This document shows positions 38,431 to 52,207 of a stretch of DNA of 64,000 nt, in pieces. The notes beneath the pieces were generated by a model that was not told the DNA's origin, made no database searches, and worked only from the letters and a program-made list of their open reading frames with translations. Position numbers and translations under genes: made by a program. Within the stretch, counting starts at the first letter, position 1; every line of letters begins with the position of its first letter. Source of the stretch: Cardinalis cardinalis (lineage: Eukaryota > Chordata > Aves > Passeriformes > Cardinalidae); NCBI GenBank assembly GCA_014549065.1, contig JACDOX010000008.1, positions 5,828,001 through 5,892,000 on the forward strand, given 5' to 3'.

Positions 38431-41309
38431 GAGGGGCGGGCAGAGAGTTTGCAGCGTTGATTTGAAAGCCAAGCCCTGCAAAATACTGCCGTGTCCAATA
38501 CCCGGCGGAAAGCGCCGCTTTGATACCCCGTGTTCAGAGCCAGGCTCTTCAGCGAGACGAGGCTTCGTGTCCTTTCTCTCTAAAGAAAAGCAAACAAAGA
38601 GCTTTTGGTTTTTAAGGAAACCCTTGTGCCAGAGGAAAACATGCTTTTCTCACTTTTTCAGAAGAAAAAGTGGAGGGGGGGGGGGGAAAGGAAGGGAGAA
38701 AGGATGTTAGTCCAATGCAAATCCTCAGGTCATGTCTATATTGTTGGCTGTTTTATCAACACATGAAATTTACTTTCACAATAACTCATACTTCTGAGGT
38801 TTCTAGAAATGTCCAGCTCGTCTTCTGGAATATGGCTTCCTTTGCTGCNTTGGTCCCAGAATAAAAAACACAGTGTCCTGACAAACGCAGGCACGCTACT
38901 CTACCCTACTAANGCAGGAAATAAAGAAGATGCTTTGTCATTGCTCCCTCTGTAGACTGCTCGGCTACTTGAGTTTGTTAACAATCAATGAAACTTTTAG
39001 ATTATAAAATAACCTTTAGACAGCATTCACAGATTNGACTCACATTCAGTGAAATGTCGAGCAACATGAAGATGCCAAACGTTTTTCTTCAATGTGCACG
39101 TGTCCACATGTTTACCTTCATCCAGNCTCAGATCATTCAGTGCACAGTGCAGCACTGCTGGATTTTGGGTTTGGGTTTTTTTTCAGACCAGCAGGGCAGT
39201 TTCCCTTCCAGCATGTATTGCCTTATAGAGTGAAATATAGAAGTAATTTTTGCACTGCTCACTGTAGTTCATGTTTCTTTCACAATAGCTCCTTGCAGAG
39301 CTTTTTACCAGGGAAGCTCAAGATGTGTAGAAACAGGAACCCAGAGAAGTGACTTGCCTATGACTACAAATGCATAACCAGGTTACACTGATGAGTCCCA
39401 GGTCAGCAGTCTAATTACCACACCCAATCTTTTCCTGTCATGGTGCAGAGGGTAACAGTGAGACACATGGTGGTGAAGAGCAAAATAGTAGCCACAGGTA
39501 CTACTGGTAAAGGTTTTTTTTCTTTCACAACCAGAGGTATCATTTGATGCAACACCGTCTCAATAGGACCTTCAAGGAAAACTCCAGATAAAACTGCTAT
39601 AGCACCATTAATGCACTTGCTCTTCCAAATTCATGATAGACAGGAATAATAGGTCAATAACTATTTAAATCAATACAGAAAGAATATTCCCAGATGTTCA
39701 CAAATTACCTAATATGTAAAGCAAACATAAATTAGTGAACATATAATAACTAGCTGTAGTCAAAGGCATACAACTCATTAGTTTCATTTGCCCTAATAAA
39801 GACTGAAATGAGAGATTCAATAAACTGGAGTTATTTCCTCTCTGTTATGTTAGGCAATCGGTGCCTCTCATGAAGCACATCAGATATTGATGAGATTGAA
39901 ATTACTTGTGTCAGCTTTCACTGGGGGGAGAACAAACCCAACCAAGAATAAACCAATCTTCTATGATTTTAAATCATGTTCTAACAGCAAAGCGTATCTC
40001 TTTGCTCCAGACAGAACNAATGCATGTTGTACTTCACCTGTTTGGAGGATGGGAGCAAAATGATGAGCAGCATCTTGTGTTTCACAACACTTAATCACAT
40101 AAAAGCAGCAGACAATGGCAGAAACGTCATCATCCGGCTGCAGAAGCGAACATTGCGCAGAGCAGGGAGTGTGCTTTCTACCCTGCTCTAGGAGATATTT
40201 TAACTTGTTGGGTTTGATAGTTCCTTCCTAAGTAACATATCAGGCAGATAGGAATCATGCTGAGGCAACATAGTAACCACAAGGACAAAGCTGAAACACA
40301 CGGTAAGATGCAAAATCTATAGAAAAGGATGACTCTATTTCCTAAACATACCAAATGGGATGAGAACAAAAACAAGCAAGCAGGTAGGTACACCAACTAG
40401 TTTATAGATCTAAAATAGAAGAAACACTTCAAAGACACCATGATGTTTATAGAGCTGTATGTTAGTGTTTATCTTACTGAGCAATAAAAGTTTTATGAAG
40501 TGTTTTGTAAGGATTTTACAGTTAAACACTCTTCAATTGTTTCTCCATTCCTCACATTACATGGTCCTTACATCTTCTCCAGAGCCAGCCACCATAATTT
40601 TCTTCTTTTCAGTAACAGAATTTGCTACACTTTCTAAAAGTTTTTCTTTCTCCTTTTCTCNGCATATACTGAGATTACATGATGGCTGCACTTCTATCAG
40701 CTTTACCGTGACAAAACTTAATACACACACATTCCCTGTTACATCATTATTTTGTTACTACATTGAAGGAGATTGGAAGATCTCCTAGCTATCAGCATAT
40801 AACATCTTAGTTTTCTTTGGCTTGTACAGACACATCTTGTAGTGTAACAACATCGACTCATATCATTAATACACTGGATTGCACTGAGTCAGAATTTGGA
40901 TTAAAGACTATGCTTTGCATACTTAAGTTTGCAAAACTGAGCCATACGCTCAGTAGGTGGCACTCTTTTCCCCGCGTCAGAGTAGAGCCAAAGCCTCGTC
41001 CTCTTTGTAATTCTCAGGAACAGAACTTGTGCTCCAGTATGATGGGAGACATTATGGAGCCATTTGTTCTCCCTGAAATTAGGTATAAAATGAAGNTCTT
41101 AACCACTATGACTAATAAAAAAGCATTTACATCCTTTGTAATAGGAGTTTCAGATTCTAATAAGCCTAATGCTTCCACCTCATAATCACACTGAAATTTC
41201 CTCTAAAATTTCAGTAGAATGTGATTTTTATTTAAAAGTATTAATTTCAGCATAAACCAGTAATTAATGGCTGCAGTGTTTATCCCATAAATAAGTTCAA
41301 TGTTCAGAG

Positions 41310-41870
41310 GCACGGCTGCCTCTAGACAAGCCAGAGAATGGACTGACAGGGACCATGAGAAGTTCAACACAGACTAATGCAAAGCCCTGCACTTTGCCCA
41401 GACTGACCTGCCATTGCACAGGCTGGGGCTGGCAGGACACTCAGTGGCACTGAATAAGATCTGGGGGTCCTGGTGGACAGTGGGAGAAACGCCAGGCAGC
41501 AGTGGAGGCTCACACCATCCTGGCCTGTATAAAGAAAATCTGAGCTATGTTCAAGGGAAAACACTATTTCTCTTTACTCATAATTTGGTAGCCTGTGTCT
41601 GGAACACTGTGTGCAGTTTTGGGGATCCCAAAATAAAAAAGATGTTAATAAACTGGAGCCAGTAGAAAGTCAAGATGGTCAGGGGCTGGAANAGATGTCC
41701 TCAGCAAGAAGAGGCTGATGGAAACAATGGTCATTTAAACCAGCTAGTGAGGATAATGAAGCAATGAGCAGCACCATCTGATTTCAGTGTTGACCCTCAC
41801 TTTGAGCAGGAGACTGAACTAGTGACCTCCCAGAATCTCCTCCAACTTGACTGATACTGTAATTCAAGAA
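41310..41870 (+). mobile_element. CR1 LINE 3' fragment, diverged, with internal deletion
   Basis: Blocks in CR1 order on the plus strand are: GAAGTTCAACAC near 41,360, GGGGGTCCTGGTGGACAGT near 41,465, a GCCTGTGTCTGGAACACTGTG to CAGTTTTGGGGATCCC block near 41,590-41,630, AAAGATGTTAATAAACTGGAGC near 41,640, and a degraded tail (TGAACTAGTGACCTCCCAGAA) near 41,820. Much of the normal sequence between the last two blocks is missing, so the copy is deleted as well as 5'-truncated. It has no intact reading frame. Confidence 0.85.
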
Positions 41871-44800
41871 GCAAATCCATTTAACTCACATAAGAGGAGA
41901 CTTAATTAAATGACAGTCAGATAGTTTGAAAATGTCTCATAGAAAATATGAGATTGTATGTGTTTCAGATTTCTCAGGCTTTAGTTTTGAGGTTGTGAAT
42001 TTAGAAGAGCATCAGCCTAATTACAAATAAAGCCATTCCCTCATAGTCACCATTTCCCAGCACTATTACAGGAGAANATGTTCATAAAAATGGTTTTTAT
42101 ACAAGACTAATTACTTAATACTACACAGAAATGTTAGTTTCTCCAATACCAATGTATGTCTCCCATCTTTGTCAGAATTAATCACTCAAGTTTGAAATAT
42201 TATGCTAGGGCACAACTTCTCTTGGGAAATTTGATGCANACAGAATGTTTGGAAAGAAGGGGTTTGGCCTATTTAAAAGAGTTTTCAAAAAGAAAAAANC
42301 CCCACCCTTGTGCCTATATTTTACTCTTAGTATCTGAGTTTAAAATTAAAATACTTAATTCAAGCTAGATTTTAGCAAGATTCAGCTTCTTTGATCAACC
42401 TGGGGAGAAAATACATGTATTTATAGAGCATACATGTGTAAATACATATGTATACACACACAGTGCATCATGACCTGGCTCCNTGAGAACCAGGAGGAAA
42501 CCTTGGTACACGAGGGAAAGGGAGGGACNGTGTGGTTTAGAGAAGAAACCACATGTAAAACAAAGTTATTCACATTGCTTAAACACTACTGAAAGAAGCT
42601 CAGATGCCATGGTGGGAAAGACAGTGTGGGAATCTATGAAGTACCAAATTATATGGCATGCTGAAAACCAGGANTGTTGACCCTTTCTTCCTAATTTTGC
42701 TAGCTTGTGTAGCTTTAAAAAGACTTTGTAGTCTTTCTGCATTTACTGTCACTTTTCCCAGAATGCCACATTATTTGTTTGTTTGTTTTACAAACAGTAG
42801 TCTGTGGTAACATTGTTCACTAAAATTGAGAAAAATACAGTATTTGAATAAGCTAAGTGGTGAGCTGAAGGCCACAGGGAGGTTGAATAGCTGAGCTCTG
42901 GCTAGCTCCAAATGCTCGACATGTAAACTCTTCTGTCACACTATACTGTTCCTGTATTTTAGGAGCTCAATATGCAAATGGTACTAAATTTCAACATGCT
43001 CCATCACCAAAATGTCACCAATCTACATATATAATAATAGGATATCAAATGCTTCTTGCTGCTTAATTGACTGAAAAGTGACACAAGTCCTTCTGAAAAT
43101 TAGGTTCAAGTTACCTTAAGAAGGATAATGTTTAAAAAAACCTAACAAAAACAAAAAAGATTTTTTTTAAAAGCTGCCTCAGATTTTTTCTTAAAATATT
43201 TATTGATTATATTGTCTTACATATTGTGTGAAAGGAGCAATTAGAAAATGAACTGATGAATATATACATATTAGAACTCTGAAAATGTAAAGCACCATAA
43301 ATTCTTCAGCTCTATTTAACTATTTATCATCATAATTTAGATAACATAAATAATAATGCTACTACCTTGGAAAAGTCCATGGTCTAGTAGCTCTCAAGAT
43401 CAAGAGTACTTCAGATCAGTGGAAATACTCCCGAAAAACATGGTAGGCAAGAAATATCAAGAACTGGTAGGCATACATAAATTTTTAATCCTAATACTTT
43501 TTTTTTAACGCCATAATCAGTTCGTGGGATGAAGTAAGGCTGAAGTTAAGGGGGTAGAAAAGTTCACAGTTTGGAGCCAAGATCAANTGCTGGGAACAGG
43601 AATGACTGCAGTGCAGCTGCAATGTAGCTCTCTTGGCAAGTAACTTCCACTAAAGCTTCTTCTGTTTCTCCTTCCCCAAGATAACCANCTGTGCTTTCTT
43701 TAAGCTGGTTTCAAGCCCACGAAGAGAACCCTCTAGAGGCACTCAGAGTCCTAACAACAACAAATGAACAAGAAAAGACATAGTGACAGCATGTACTGTA
43801 AAGTAATATTCACAGCTTGGTTGAATTTAACGTAGTAACAGAAATAAAGACTGGAATTCAAAACAATAAGACGTGATTTTTTTCTCTTTGTATAACATTG
43901 ATGTTATTTTCTAGGAATTAGTATTACAGACAATAATCTGGACTGTTTCTTTAATACTCTGAGTAGACCAATTTCTTATTGAAGCATGCAGAAGTTATTT
44001 AATTCTATCAATAAGCCATTTAATAATAGAAAAATAAGATCTGCCTCATTGACATCAAGTAACTGATAATAANTAATGGTGCATTGTGTATAAATATTTG
44101 CAGGAGTCTGGAATATTTGTCTTATGCATTATTTGTATGTGCAAGATTTATACATCTATGTATGTATGTGCATATATATAGAAGAACACCTTCAAAGTCA
44201 TCTCTTACAGAGAACATCAACTAGGAAATCCTTCTGAGCTTCAGTAGCTCATATATTACAAGCAGCAACCTCGAAGCCCATTTCAAATCATTTGACACTT
44301 ACAGTCATTCAAGAAACTTTCAGCCCAAACAGGTTTTGGTGACAATGACTCAGAACCATTGCAATTGAATTCAAACATANGCTGCATAAATCTACGGCCA
44401 TCAGGGGAATCAGAAAGTTAGCATTTGCTAACACCAGGTTCCCTTGGTAGCCCATGGTACTCTCTCATGAGGATTCATTCCTATTCCATCACATAAATAA
44501 ATTACAGAACAGCAAGGGAACATAAAACCACAGTGGGAGACAACAACATGTATAAATAAGACATATGTGACAGGCAGGTACCAAATACAGAGGATAATCT
44601 GCAACCACNTAATTACGCACCTTGATGACCTTATCTGTCCCTCTACTCCTTAATTCTTCTTTTCTGTCACTCTGTGCTTGCCTCTGCTGGCAGTTTGCAT
44701 TGGTGCACCCCAGGCTGCAGCTTCTTCTGTCACCACCATTACACTGCAGCATTTTTGGTGAATTGCTGTGCAGTTTTTATTCTTCTCAGATTCACAACCA

Positions 44801-45110
44801 ATTTGCATCATTCTGATTTCCATACCTGGACTCCACTAGTATCTTGGCAGTCCTCCATGATTCCTTCCAATACCAAGTTGTGACCTATCCCAACCAGCTG
44901 GTCTGTTTCTCTCTGTGATCTCTGAATATTCCTTATTTTTTGCATAAAGTACATTGCATATTCCATTATAAGGAAAATTAATTCAGTTACTCTCTTTATG
45001 TTTATTANGACAAATCTCATTATGGAGTTTGTTCTTTTTTCCTCCTTTTATCCTTTTTTAATACAAAATTTACAGGGTTTTTTTCTTGTCAATGGGAACN
45101 GTAAAAGATT

Positions 45111-45140
45111 GTACAACAATCTACAACAATCTACAACAAT
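45111..45140. repeat. Three tandem copies of a 10-bp unit
   Basis: GTACAACAAT, CTACAACAAT and CTACAACAAT stand in direct succession, followed by a T run. Confidence 0.85.
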
Positions 45141-45798
45141 TTTTTTTTCATTTTTACATAGGACATAAACCACAATTTCATAGCAACAGCCCTACTATAA
45201 CGTGGTATCCCAAGGCAGGAATGCTTCCCAAATATGGATTTGGTTATATTATGTACATGGTCCACAGAGCATTTGAGTGTTATTTATGTTTTCTGTTAGC
45301 TAACAGAAATATGTATCTTCATGGCTGCCACAGGACTGCCAGCCTGAAGGAAATGCAGCAATTCCACCAGGAAGCAATGAAGTTTTTTATCAGTGCATCT
45401 CGGACATTTTGCAAGTACTCTCAAAACCCTCCCNTCCTGCACACCAAGGAGGATGTTTCCTCCCTTGCAAATGCATGCTCCTCCCTCATCTCCCTCCANC
45501 CCTGCTCCTGCAGAGATTTCTCCAGCTCCTTGAAGCCACAGTGCACTGAGATAGAAAAGGATTATTATCTGGAGGAGACTAATGTAACCATGATCTACAG
45601 TAGAAGAGCTAGGAATACACATGATCCATGAAGGCAACCATGGAGAAAGTATTCAAATTCCAAGCTCAAGTATTCTGTCTCTGCTGGGTTTACCATAGTG
45701 TCTGTTTATATGTACTTTTTAGTGTCTGCACTCTTTCCTCACATGTGTGAGAGAAGCATCCTCCAATATCACTACTGCTTCAAGCAATAANATAATCA

Positions 45799-45803
45799 AT
45801 CAC
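45799..45803. repeat. Target-site duplication, left copy (ATCAC)
   Basis: ATCAC immediately precedes the LTR terminus TGTCTT. The same five bases follow the other terminus at 46494-46498. Confidence 0.88.
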
Positions 45804-46493
45804 TGTCTTTTTCTCAGCAGAATCTCTTCTGCGGGTTTTCGGGGCCCGGCTGGCTGAGGTGACCCCGAAGCGGGGCGGGCGCGGGCAGAGCTCTCCCGGG
45901 CGTGCCCCGCCGCGGAGCGCTCCCGCCGCGGTCACACGCACGCGCAGCCCCAATGACTGCAGAGGGCACAGCCTGACAGAGAGGGCTCGAGACTCCAGTG
46001 TGGTTCCAACAGGCTTTTAATGTCGGGAAGTCCGAGGATGCAGGCATGGGAGGAAAGCGGGGCGCACCCTCTGCTGCAGACTACCGGAGCCGGGGTGCCG
46101 AGCCCTGAACCCCGGGCGGGAACGGGGTTTTTAAGGGGAAAGGGGTAGGCGGGATCGGGGTACACTTCTGACCACTAGGAAGGGGGTACAGAGGTGGGCT
46201 TTGAGTGGGGTGACTGGGGTACACCAATAAGAAAACGGGGAGAGGGTGTTCTTTAGGGAGAGATCCAAGGGAAAGGTGGGGANCAGGGAACTTTCTGGAA
46301 CAAAGGGTGTGGGTTACATATGATTGATTACTTCGTCCCAGGGTGTCCCAACCCCTTCTTCTCCATCCTCTCCTCCCACACTCTTCCCCACAAGAAGTGT
46401 TCTGAATATGTTATCTTTGTTGTCTGCTAACAAGAAACAGCAGAAATCCACTGTGCTCAAGGTGGGGAATAGCAAATCCACTGTGCACTAACA
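45804..46493 (-). mobile_element. Solo LTR of an endogenous retrovirus, 690 bp, GC-rich
   Basis: The unit runs TG to CA. On the minus strand it starts TGTTAGTGCACAG and ends GAGAAAAAGACA, and a 5-bp direct repeat (ATCAC on the plus strand) abuts both ends. A minus-strand TTAAAAA at 46128-46134 fits a TATA-like box. ATTAAA at 46016-46021, about 110 bp further on, fits a polyadenylation signal. This gives U3-R-U5 order on the minus strand. No internal retroviral sequence or second LTR is present, so it is a solo LTR left by recombination. A 5-bp duplication is typical of ERVL-type elements, though I cannot assign a family. The U5 part (about 45830-45960) keeps dense CpG, suggesting a fairly young insertion. 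It is non-coding. Confidence 0.88.
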
Positions 46494-46498
46494 ATCAC
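46494..46498. repeat. Target-site duplication, right copy (ATCAC)
   Basis: ATCAC directly follows the LTR end ...CACTAACA and is identical to 45799-45803. Confidence 0.88.
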
Positions 46499-49400
46499 CA
46501 TAGAATAATGACATTGGGCTTCACGTATCAATGTACATCACAGAAAAGATGGAGAAAACTTCTAGAGTTTCTCAAGAATGGGAAGTGGTTCAGGAAATTT
46601 GCATCCAAAAACTGCAGGAGGAAAAAAACTGCCCAACTAAAAAGAAAAGCAAAACAACCCTTCCCAAAAAACCGCACAAAACATCAAACCACGCAGACAA
46701 CCCCCAAACCTCCTCGTATCTTGAAACTATGAATAGTGAGAAAAATTACCAAGTTACAGGATCGTTATTCTTAACATCTGTACCACTAAGAAAACAAATG
46801 CTACTGCTGTTCATTTCAGGCAACTACAACTGTGAGATGTTTTTCCTTTTGGTGAAAGATTAGTGGAAGCTCTTGAAAATATGTATATTGGCTGAGGAGC
46901 AGAAGACATCAGAAGTTCAAAGCAACACAGGAGACAGCAAAGAGAACTTCATAACAACAAAACACTGCCACAACTCATTGTGAAATCTGATTTTCTAATT
47001 GCAGAGTGGAGCTTTGCTGTGCAGGAAGCATACATAGAAATCGACATGGACATAAAAAATTAGGTAATGGACTTAAACAGGAGCATATTTCTGGAGAGTA
47101 TTGTTATTCAAAATTACTGCTCTCTCCTACTACCTGCATTTCAGTCTTAGATTCATCAGCTCTCATTCAAATATTGCCAACAGACCTCAGCTACAATTCT
47201 CTCAGTTTGTTCCAGAGAACAGCATCCAGACTTCATTTCTCTGACATCCAAACAAAATTCTGTCAGGTTATTTCAGCCTCCCAATTGTAGTGCTTGAAAC
47301 AGTGAGAAAAGTCTATTTCTAGAAATAATTTCACAAGTTCACTTGGACAACTTCACCTATCACAAGCTCCTTGATTTGTAGACCTCGTATCTCCAACTAG
47401 TCATGTATTGCTATAATTAAAATACTCAGCATTTTTGTCAGAACTAAGATATAGCCGATTTATCTCTGTCAATTATCATTCATGATTATATTTAAAATTA
47501 ATGGGACTTGCAGTGCTTGCAAAGCCAGTATCCATTAAGTGATCTAGAGGTGTGTACTGTAAGTACTATCTTGCATGGCACACCACAGAAAGCTGCACAA
47601 AAAACAAAGAAAGGCATCCAAACAAGCTCTCATTTCCTCAGTGGATGTAGAAACAATATCCTCAAAATGCCTTGAGAGGCTGTCATTCAGGAATGGCAGA
47701 AAGCCTCTTTACTGCCTACCAGCTATTCTGGGTAAGACACAGAGCACAGTGATAATCTGAGCCAGTTTTGCTGAGCTGCCTCAGCCCTTTCAGTTACCAG
47801 TTGTTGATCTCTAAAAGACAACCCTCACAGTTGTCCTGCAGCTGTTTAGCAGAGTGAGAAGAGTTGTTGTCTAAGTTTCACATGTTCAGTAAAATACTTT
47901 ATCACCCGTGATAAGAAGGGCAGGTACAGTCTCCTAGAACACAGTAGCTGNCACCATTAATTCTGTTCAGGCCAGTTGTGTTTACTGATCCCTCTTCTCT
48001 TCCTGAGAGGGAACAGCTGAATGTCTCTATAAATGCTCATTCCTAGGCCNGTAGAATACAACAGCTGATTTACTGATATCATAGTCATTAATAATTGACT
48101 GATAACAACCAAGTGCTGTAAATTTCCAGAATGTTCACATACTGAACGGATGAGAAGCTTTCTACTAATATCCAGCAGCCCTGAAATAAGCCCTACACAA
48201 AGCTCCAAAAATATACCTTTGGTTATCTGGAGACTTTGCAAATCTACACAGTTCTCTTTGACGAACCAGTACTTGCTTNTCAGAAATAGCACTGCAGAAA
48301 CATGATGCTAGTGCAAGAAAAGTTCCTTCAGAAGCAGCTTCCTCCTCATTCATTTTCCTCNTTGTTTACACTTTTCATCAGCTTGCATCTTTATCTACAT
48401 CCCAAATGTGTTTTTCCACAGTTAGGCTGAAACCCACAGCATGGATTTTTCAATTCTAGTTGATCAAGGATTAGCATACTAAGGAGTCTTACAGGGAAGC
48501 CACACTACATATATTGTGTGTGACTTCCCATGGCCCTACATACATCCCTCATTTGAACAGTTTTTTTCTGATTTTAGAAGACCCATTTATTTTTATGCTT
48601 CTATAAGCCATTAGCATTAGTTCTTCTAGCATTAGGGTGCATTAATTAAAAATACAGAGCNGTTTTCCAATTAATTTGAATTTTAGTTATGAAAAAGAAT
48701 ACAAATACTATAAAGTGGTCTGTTAATATTAGGATTTCACTCTGCAGCCCAGACTGTCACCCACTGCTGCCTCTTGGTTGGATGCAGCAATCAGTAGCAT
48801 TTTCAACAAATGGTGCTCGTATGTTTTCTGTCCTTGATTCAGACAGAAANACTTGTCTTGACCATTTGCTGTCAGCAGTTTGAAACTAAAGAAACTTAGC
48901 ACAGCTCAAGTTTGATTGTACAAGGATCATTTTGTGTTCTGAATAATTCATTTGAGCTTTTGTGATCACATTTCTTCCTTCACCACATTTTTCAGGATGG
49001 GCTATTATGTTGTAATCTCAGTTCTTTCTAAATGACAAATTTAGTTTTCACTAAATGTAGCAAATTTCCATGCACATAGGTTGTGAAACAAATAAAAATA
49101 NGGGATAACTTGCATTTAATATCTTTTCTCAAATTTGACAACACATTTTAAAGAAACTGGAAAAGCCAGCAGTAGGAAGAAATACTTTCAAGCTTATCAG
49201 TATTCTTCATTTAAAAACCTTTCAATCTTTCCTGGTTTGAATTACAACAGCTACAGGCCATAACAACAACATTTAAATTTTAACTTTTCAGTGGTGATGT
49301 TTTATACTATATTGGGAAAATTCAAGGTCTTTTTGTTGTGAAACAGACATCTTAGAGTATGACAGAGAAACCATACTTATATTAATATTCACTGGTTGCA

Positions 49401-49800
49401 GATTTCAGAAAGAGTACTAGTAGAACCTTTTTTTTTTTTTAATGTGTAACTGGGAGATATCATTAAATGGAAATGGCACACAAGGCAGTAAAGAAAGAAA
49501 CCTCCTACACAGACGTAGGATGCTTATCTAGCAGTGTGGATCTAAAATAGAAGTTCTTAATTTCCCCAAGTATGCTGCAGTAGAAAATGAAAGATGTGAT
49601 TCTGACATGATGCTGCACAGCAACAAGATAAATTTCATCTACATAATGCTTGGGTCATTTATAAAAATTAAGTAAGTATTTACACCAAAAGAGATTTAAG
49701 AAGCTGTAACTATCAAAATGAAGAAGAGAAGATCATTCTCTGCAGCAAGCATTTCAGTATTTTGTTTCTTCCCTTAAGGATGAAGAATAGGCACAGACGG

Positions 49801-49869
49801 ATAAGGAACCAAAATCATGAATAAAAGTTTATGAATCATGAATAAGGAACCAAAATCATGAATAAAAGT
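49801..49869. repeat. 28-bp direct repeat with 41-bp period
   Basis: The unit beginning ATAAGGAACC and ending GAATAAAAGT occurs at 49801-49828 and again, identically, at 49842-49869. The spacer also contains a partial copy (GAATCATGAATAA). Confidence 0.9.
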
Positions 49870-52092
49870 AATCAGTATCAGATTAAACTGATAACGCATT
49901 GTAGTCACTTTTTATGGTATTAGAAGTTTTCCTAAAATACCAAATGGTTAAAGATCAGGCCCAACATTCATGGGAAATACTTTTGAGCCTGTGTTTTCTT
50001 TACAGAACTCACATCTCAAGGTGCGTTATTGTCATATGATATTTTTCTTAATTTACTAAAGAAGTTTTTTTTTACCTCAAAATGAATGTGATTCTTCAAG
50101 ATGTGTCTTACAGATAGTCTTCTGTGTAAACCTATGTCAAAATCAGTAGTTTTGACTAGCAAAGTATGTTTATAGAGCAAAGCTTCCTTACCATGACAAA
50201 AATTGTTAATGACAGAGCAAATCCAAATCCTACCCATGCCCTTTGGCCTGTCAGAACACAGATGAAGGTTTTGAAATTATGACAAAGAAAGATGGGTTGA
50301 GACATTTCCAAGCATGAAACATCAGGAAACTGAGTTACCATTAAAAATAGCAATTGTTTCTTATCTTTATACTTACCTGTACAGATGAAGCCCACTTTGT
50401 GATTAGGAAGCAATTAGCATTAGAAGGCATTAGTCTCATATGACATCTTAGTGTCACCTGCAAAACTCCCCCACAAATATCCCTGCNTCAAGCTAATGCT
50501 CAGTCCATAAGTGATACATTGTGGAGTTCCTTTCTTTTTGCAAAAGAGGACCTGCATAAATAAAAATTGCAAAAGCAGAATCAANTCAGAAGTGTATGGC
50601 ATAACTTGANTTGGATGATAATTTGCTCTCCCCAGCTGCCTACCCTTTCTAAAATCTTCAGCCAACAGGGAGNTGAGCTGGTCACAAATCACCTTTAAAC
50701 TGGCTCCACAGCATGGAATGTCACTCTGACATGAAGTCAGCTGAATAGCTCAGTTCAACCTCAGCAGCTGTCTCAAGCTAAAATTTTTCTATTCGTACAT
50801 TGCATCACTTACACTGATTCAGAGTCACTGCACGCAGCTGTAATGACTCAAGGTGTTACTGTCCNCTCCTGAAGTTACTGCATCCACAACTTTGCTGCCA
50901 GAACAAATAATCTGCAAACTTCTAAGCTATTTTATGCAAAGGTACTTGGATTAGCTCAAGTTACACTCAATAGCACTTGGTGCTGTTGGCTGACATTGCA
51001 TCGAGTGAACAGGGGAGGTTTCTCATTTTCTGGTCTCCTGGCTCAGCAACAAGAGCAAGAAACTTAACTGAAGTCTAGTAAACTAATAGTTTAGAAAACC
51101 AGAAACATCTAATCTACCAGAGATGACTTTGCAGTAATTTTTCTTACTGCAGCCTGAAATGGTGCTTTNGAATTTGTAGGATAAGTGAACTGGTTTTGTT
51201 ACCCAAGAACACGGGGTTCAACTGAATTCTTCCACAAGGCCTCTTCATCAATGGAGAAACACACCTTTTCTCAAGATACCTCACTTCTCTGAAGAATAGA
51301 TTAAAAATGTTTCTCTAACTTTCTGTATCCTTGGAAAAATGCTTCCCCCCAGAAGAAGATGACATCTTTCTTTCCTATCATATAAGAAACATAATACATC
51401 AAAAATAAAGATTTAAATTGTGCTGAGCATTTCTATTCACAGATTCTATGAAGGATGTTCCTTGAGAGATGTCATAGACCACTTTGCTCCCTACACACAC
51501 AGGCTAAAGAATCTGCTGTCACTTGGAGCTCATGCACACCCCATGGAATTTTTCCAGCCAAAACACACCTGCACTTCAGTTACATAAGCAACATCTGCGT
51601 TATTCATCTACAGACCTTTAAAAACTACTTATTATTGTGACATTAATTAAAAATAATAAAGAAAAGGCACATATCTGCCAAGAATGAGCTACCCATGAAT
51701 ATGGCAATGTGTAAAAGGAGAATTATTATGGCTTACACTCATAAATATGACCCATGAACCCAGCAAATCCTGGAATTTAGATNACTTTGTACTTTAAAAA
51801 CATCTAAGCCTCACAGTGTAGGCAGAATATGTAAGTTTGTTGCTTCTATATTAAGAGCAGGTAAACATGAACAANCAGGTGGTTTGTAGTCAGTTAGACA
51901 TAGTCAGTTAATCCTAAAGGAGGAGGTAAAAGAAGAAAGCCTCCAGACTTTGAGTTCTATTTTAACTATTAGTTTTGCCTGCACTGAAATTGATGGCAAT
52001 ATGATTTTAACCACTCTTAACAAGACAGCTGTTTCACTTTTACACTTTGTCCAAGCTCACACATGATTTTGGGAGCCAATGACTTTTTATCC

Positions 52093-52207
52093 NNNNNNNN
52101 NNNNNNNNNNNNNNNNNNNNNNNNNNNNNNNNNNNNNNNNNNNNNNNNNNNNNNNNNNNNNNNNNNNNNNNNNNNNNNNNNNNNNNNNNNNNNNNNNNNN
52201 NNNNNNN
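52093..52207. other. Assembly gap (115 N)
   Basis: A run of 115 undetermined bases. Frames read through it are not meaningful. The character of the sequence changes across it: isolated single-N calls are common to the left and absent to the right. Confidence 0.98.

Larger units (their letters stand above)
38431..45803. other. Intergenic DNA between MIDEAS and the first solo LTR
   Basis: I see no gene here. It includes a run of 12 G at 38675-38686 within a purine-rich stretch just beyond the MIDEAS CpG region, a CR1 copy at 41.3-41.9 kb, and three copies of a 10-bp unit at 45.11-45.14 kb. A 181-codon plus-strand open frame (45086-45631) overlaps the latter and is unrecognised (see rejected items). 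Confidence 0.7.

Noticed and set aside
45086..45631. 181-codon plus-strand open frame next to the first solo LTR
   Set aside because: No recognisable domain or similarity, it contains N positions, it overlaps a 10-bp tandem repeat at its start, and there is no splice or promoter context. One open frame of this length among six frames over 64 kb is not remarkable.
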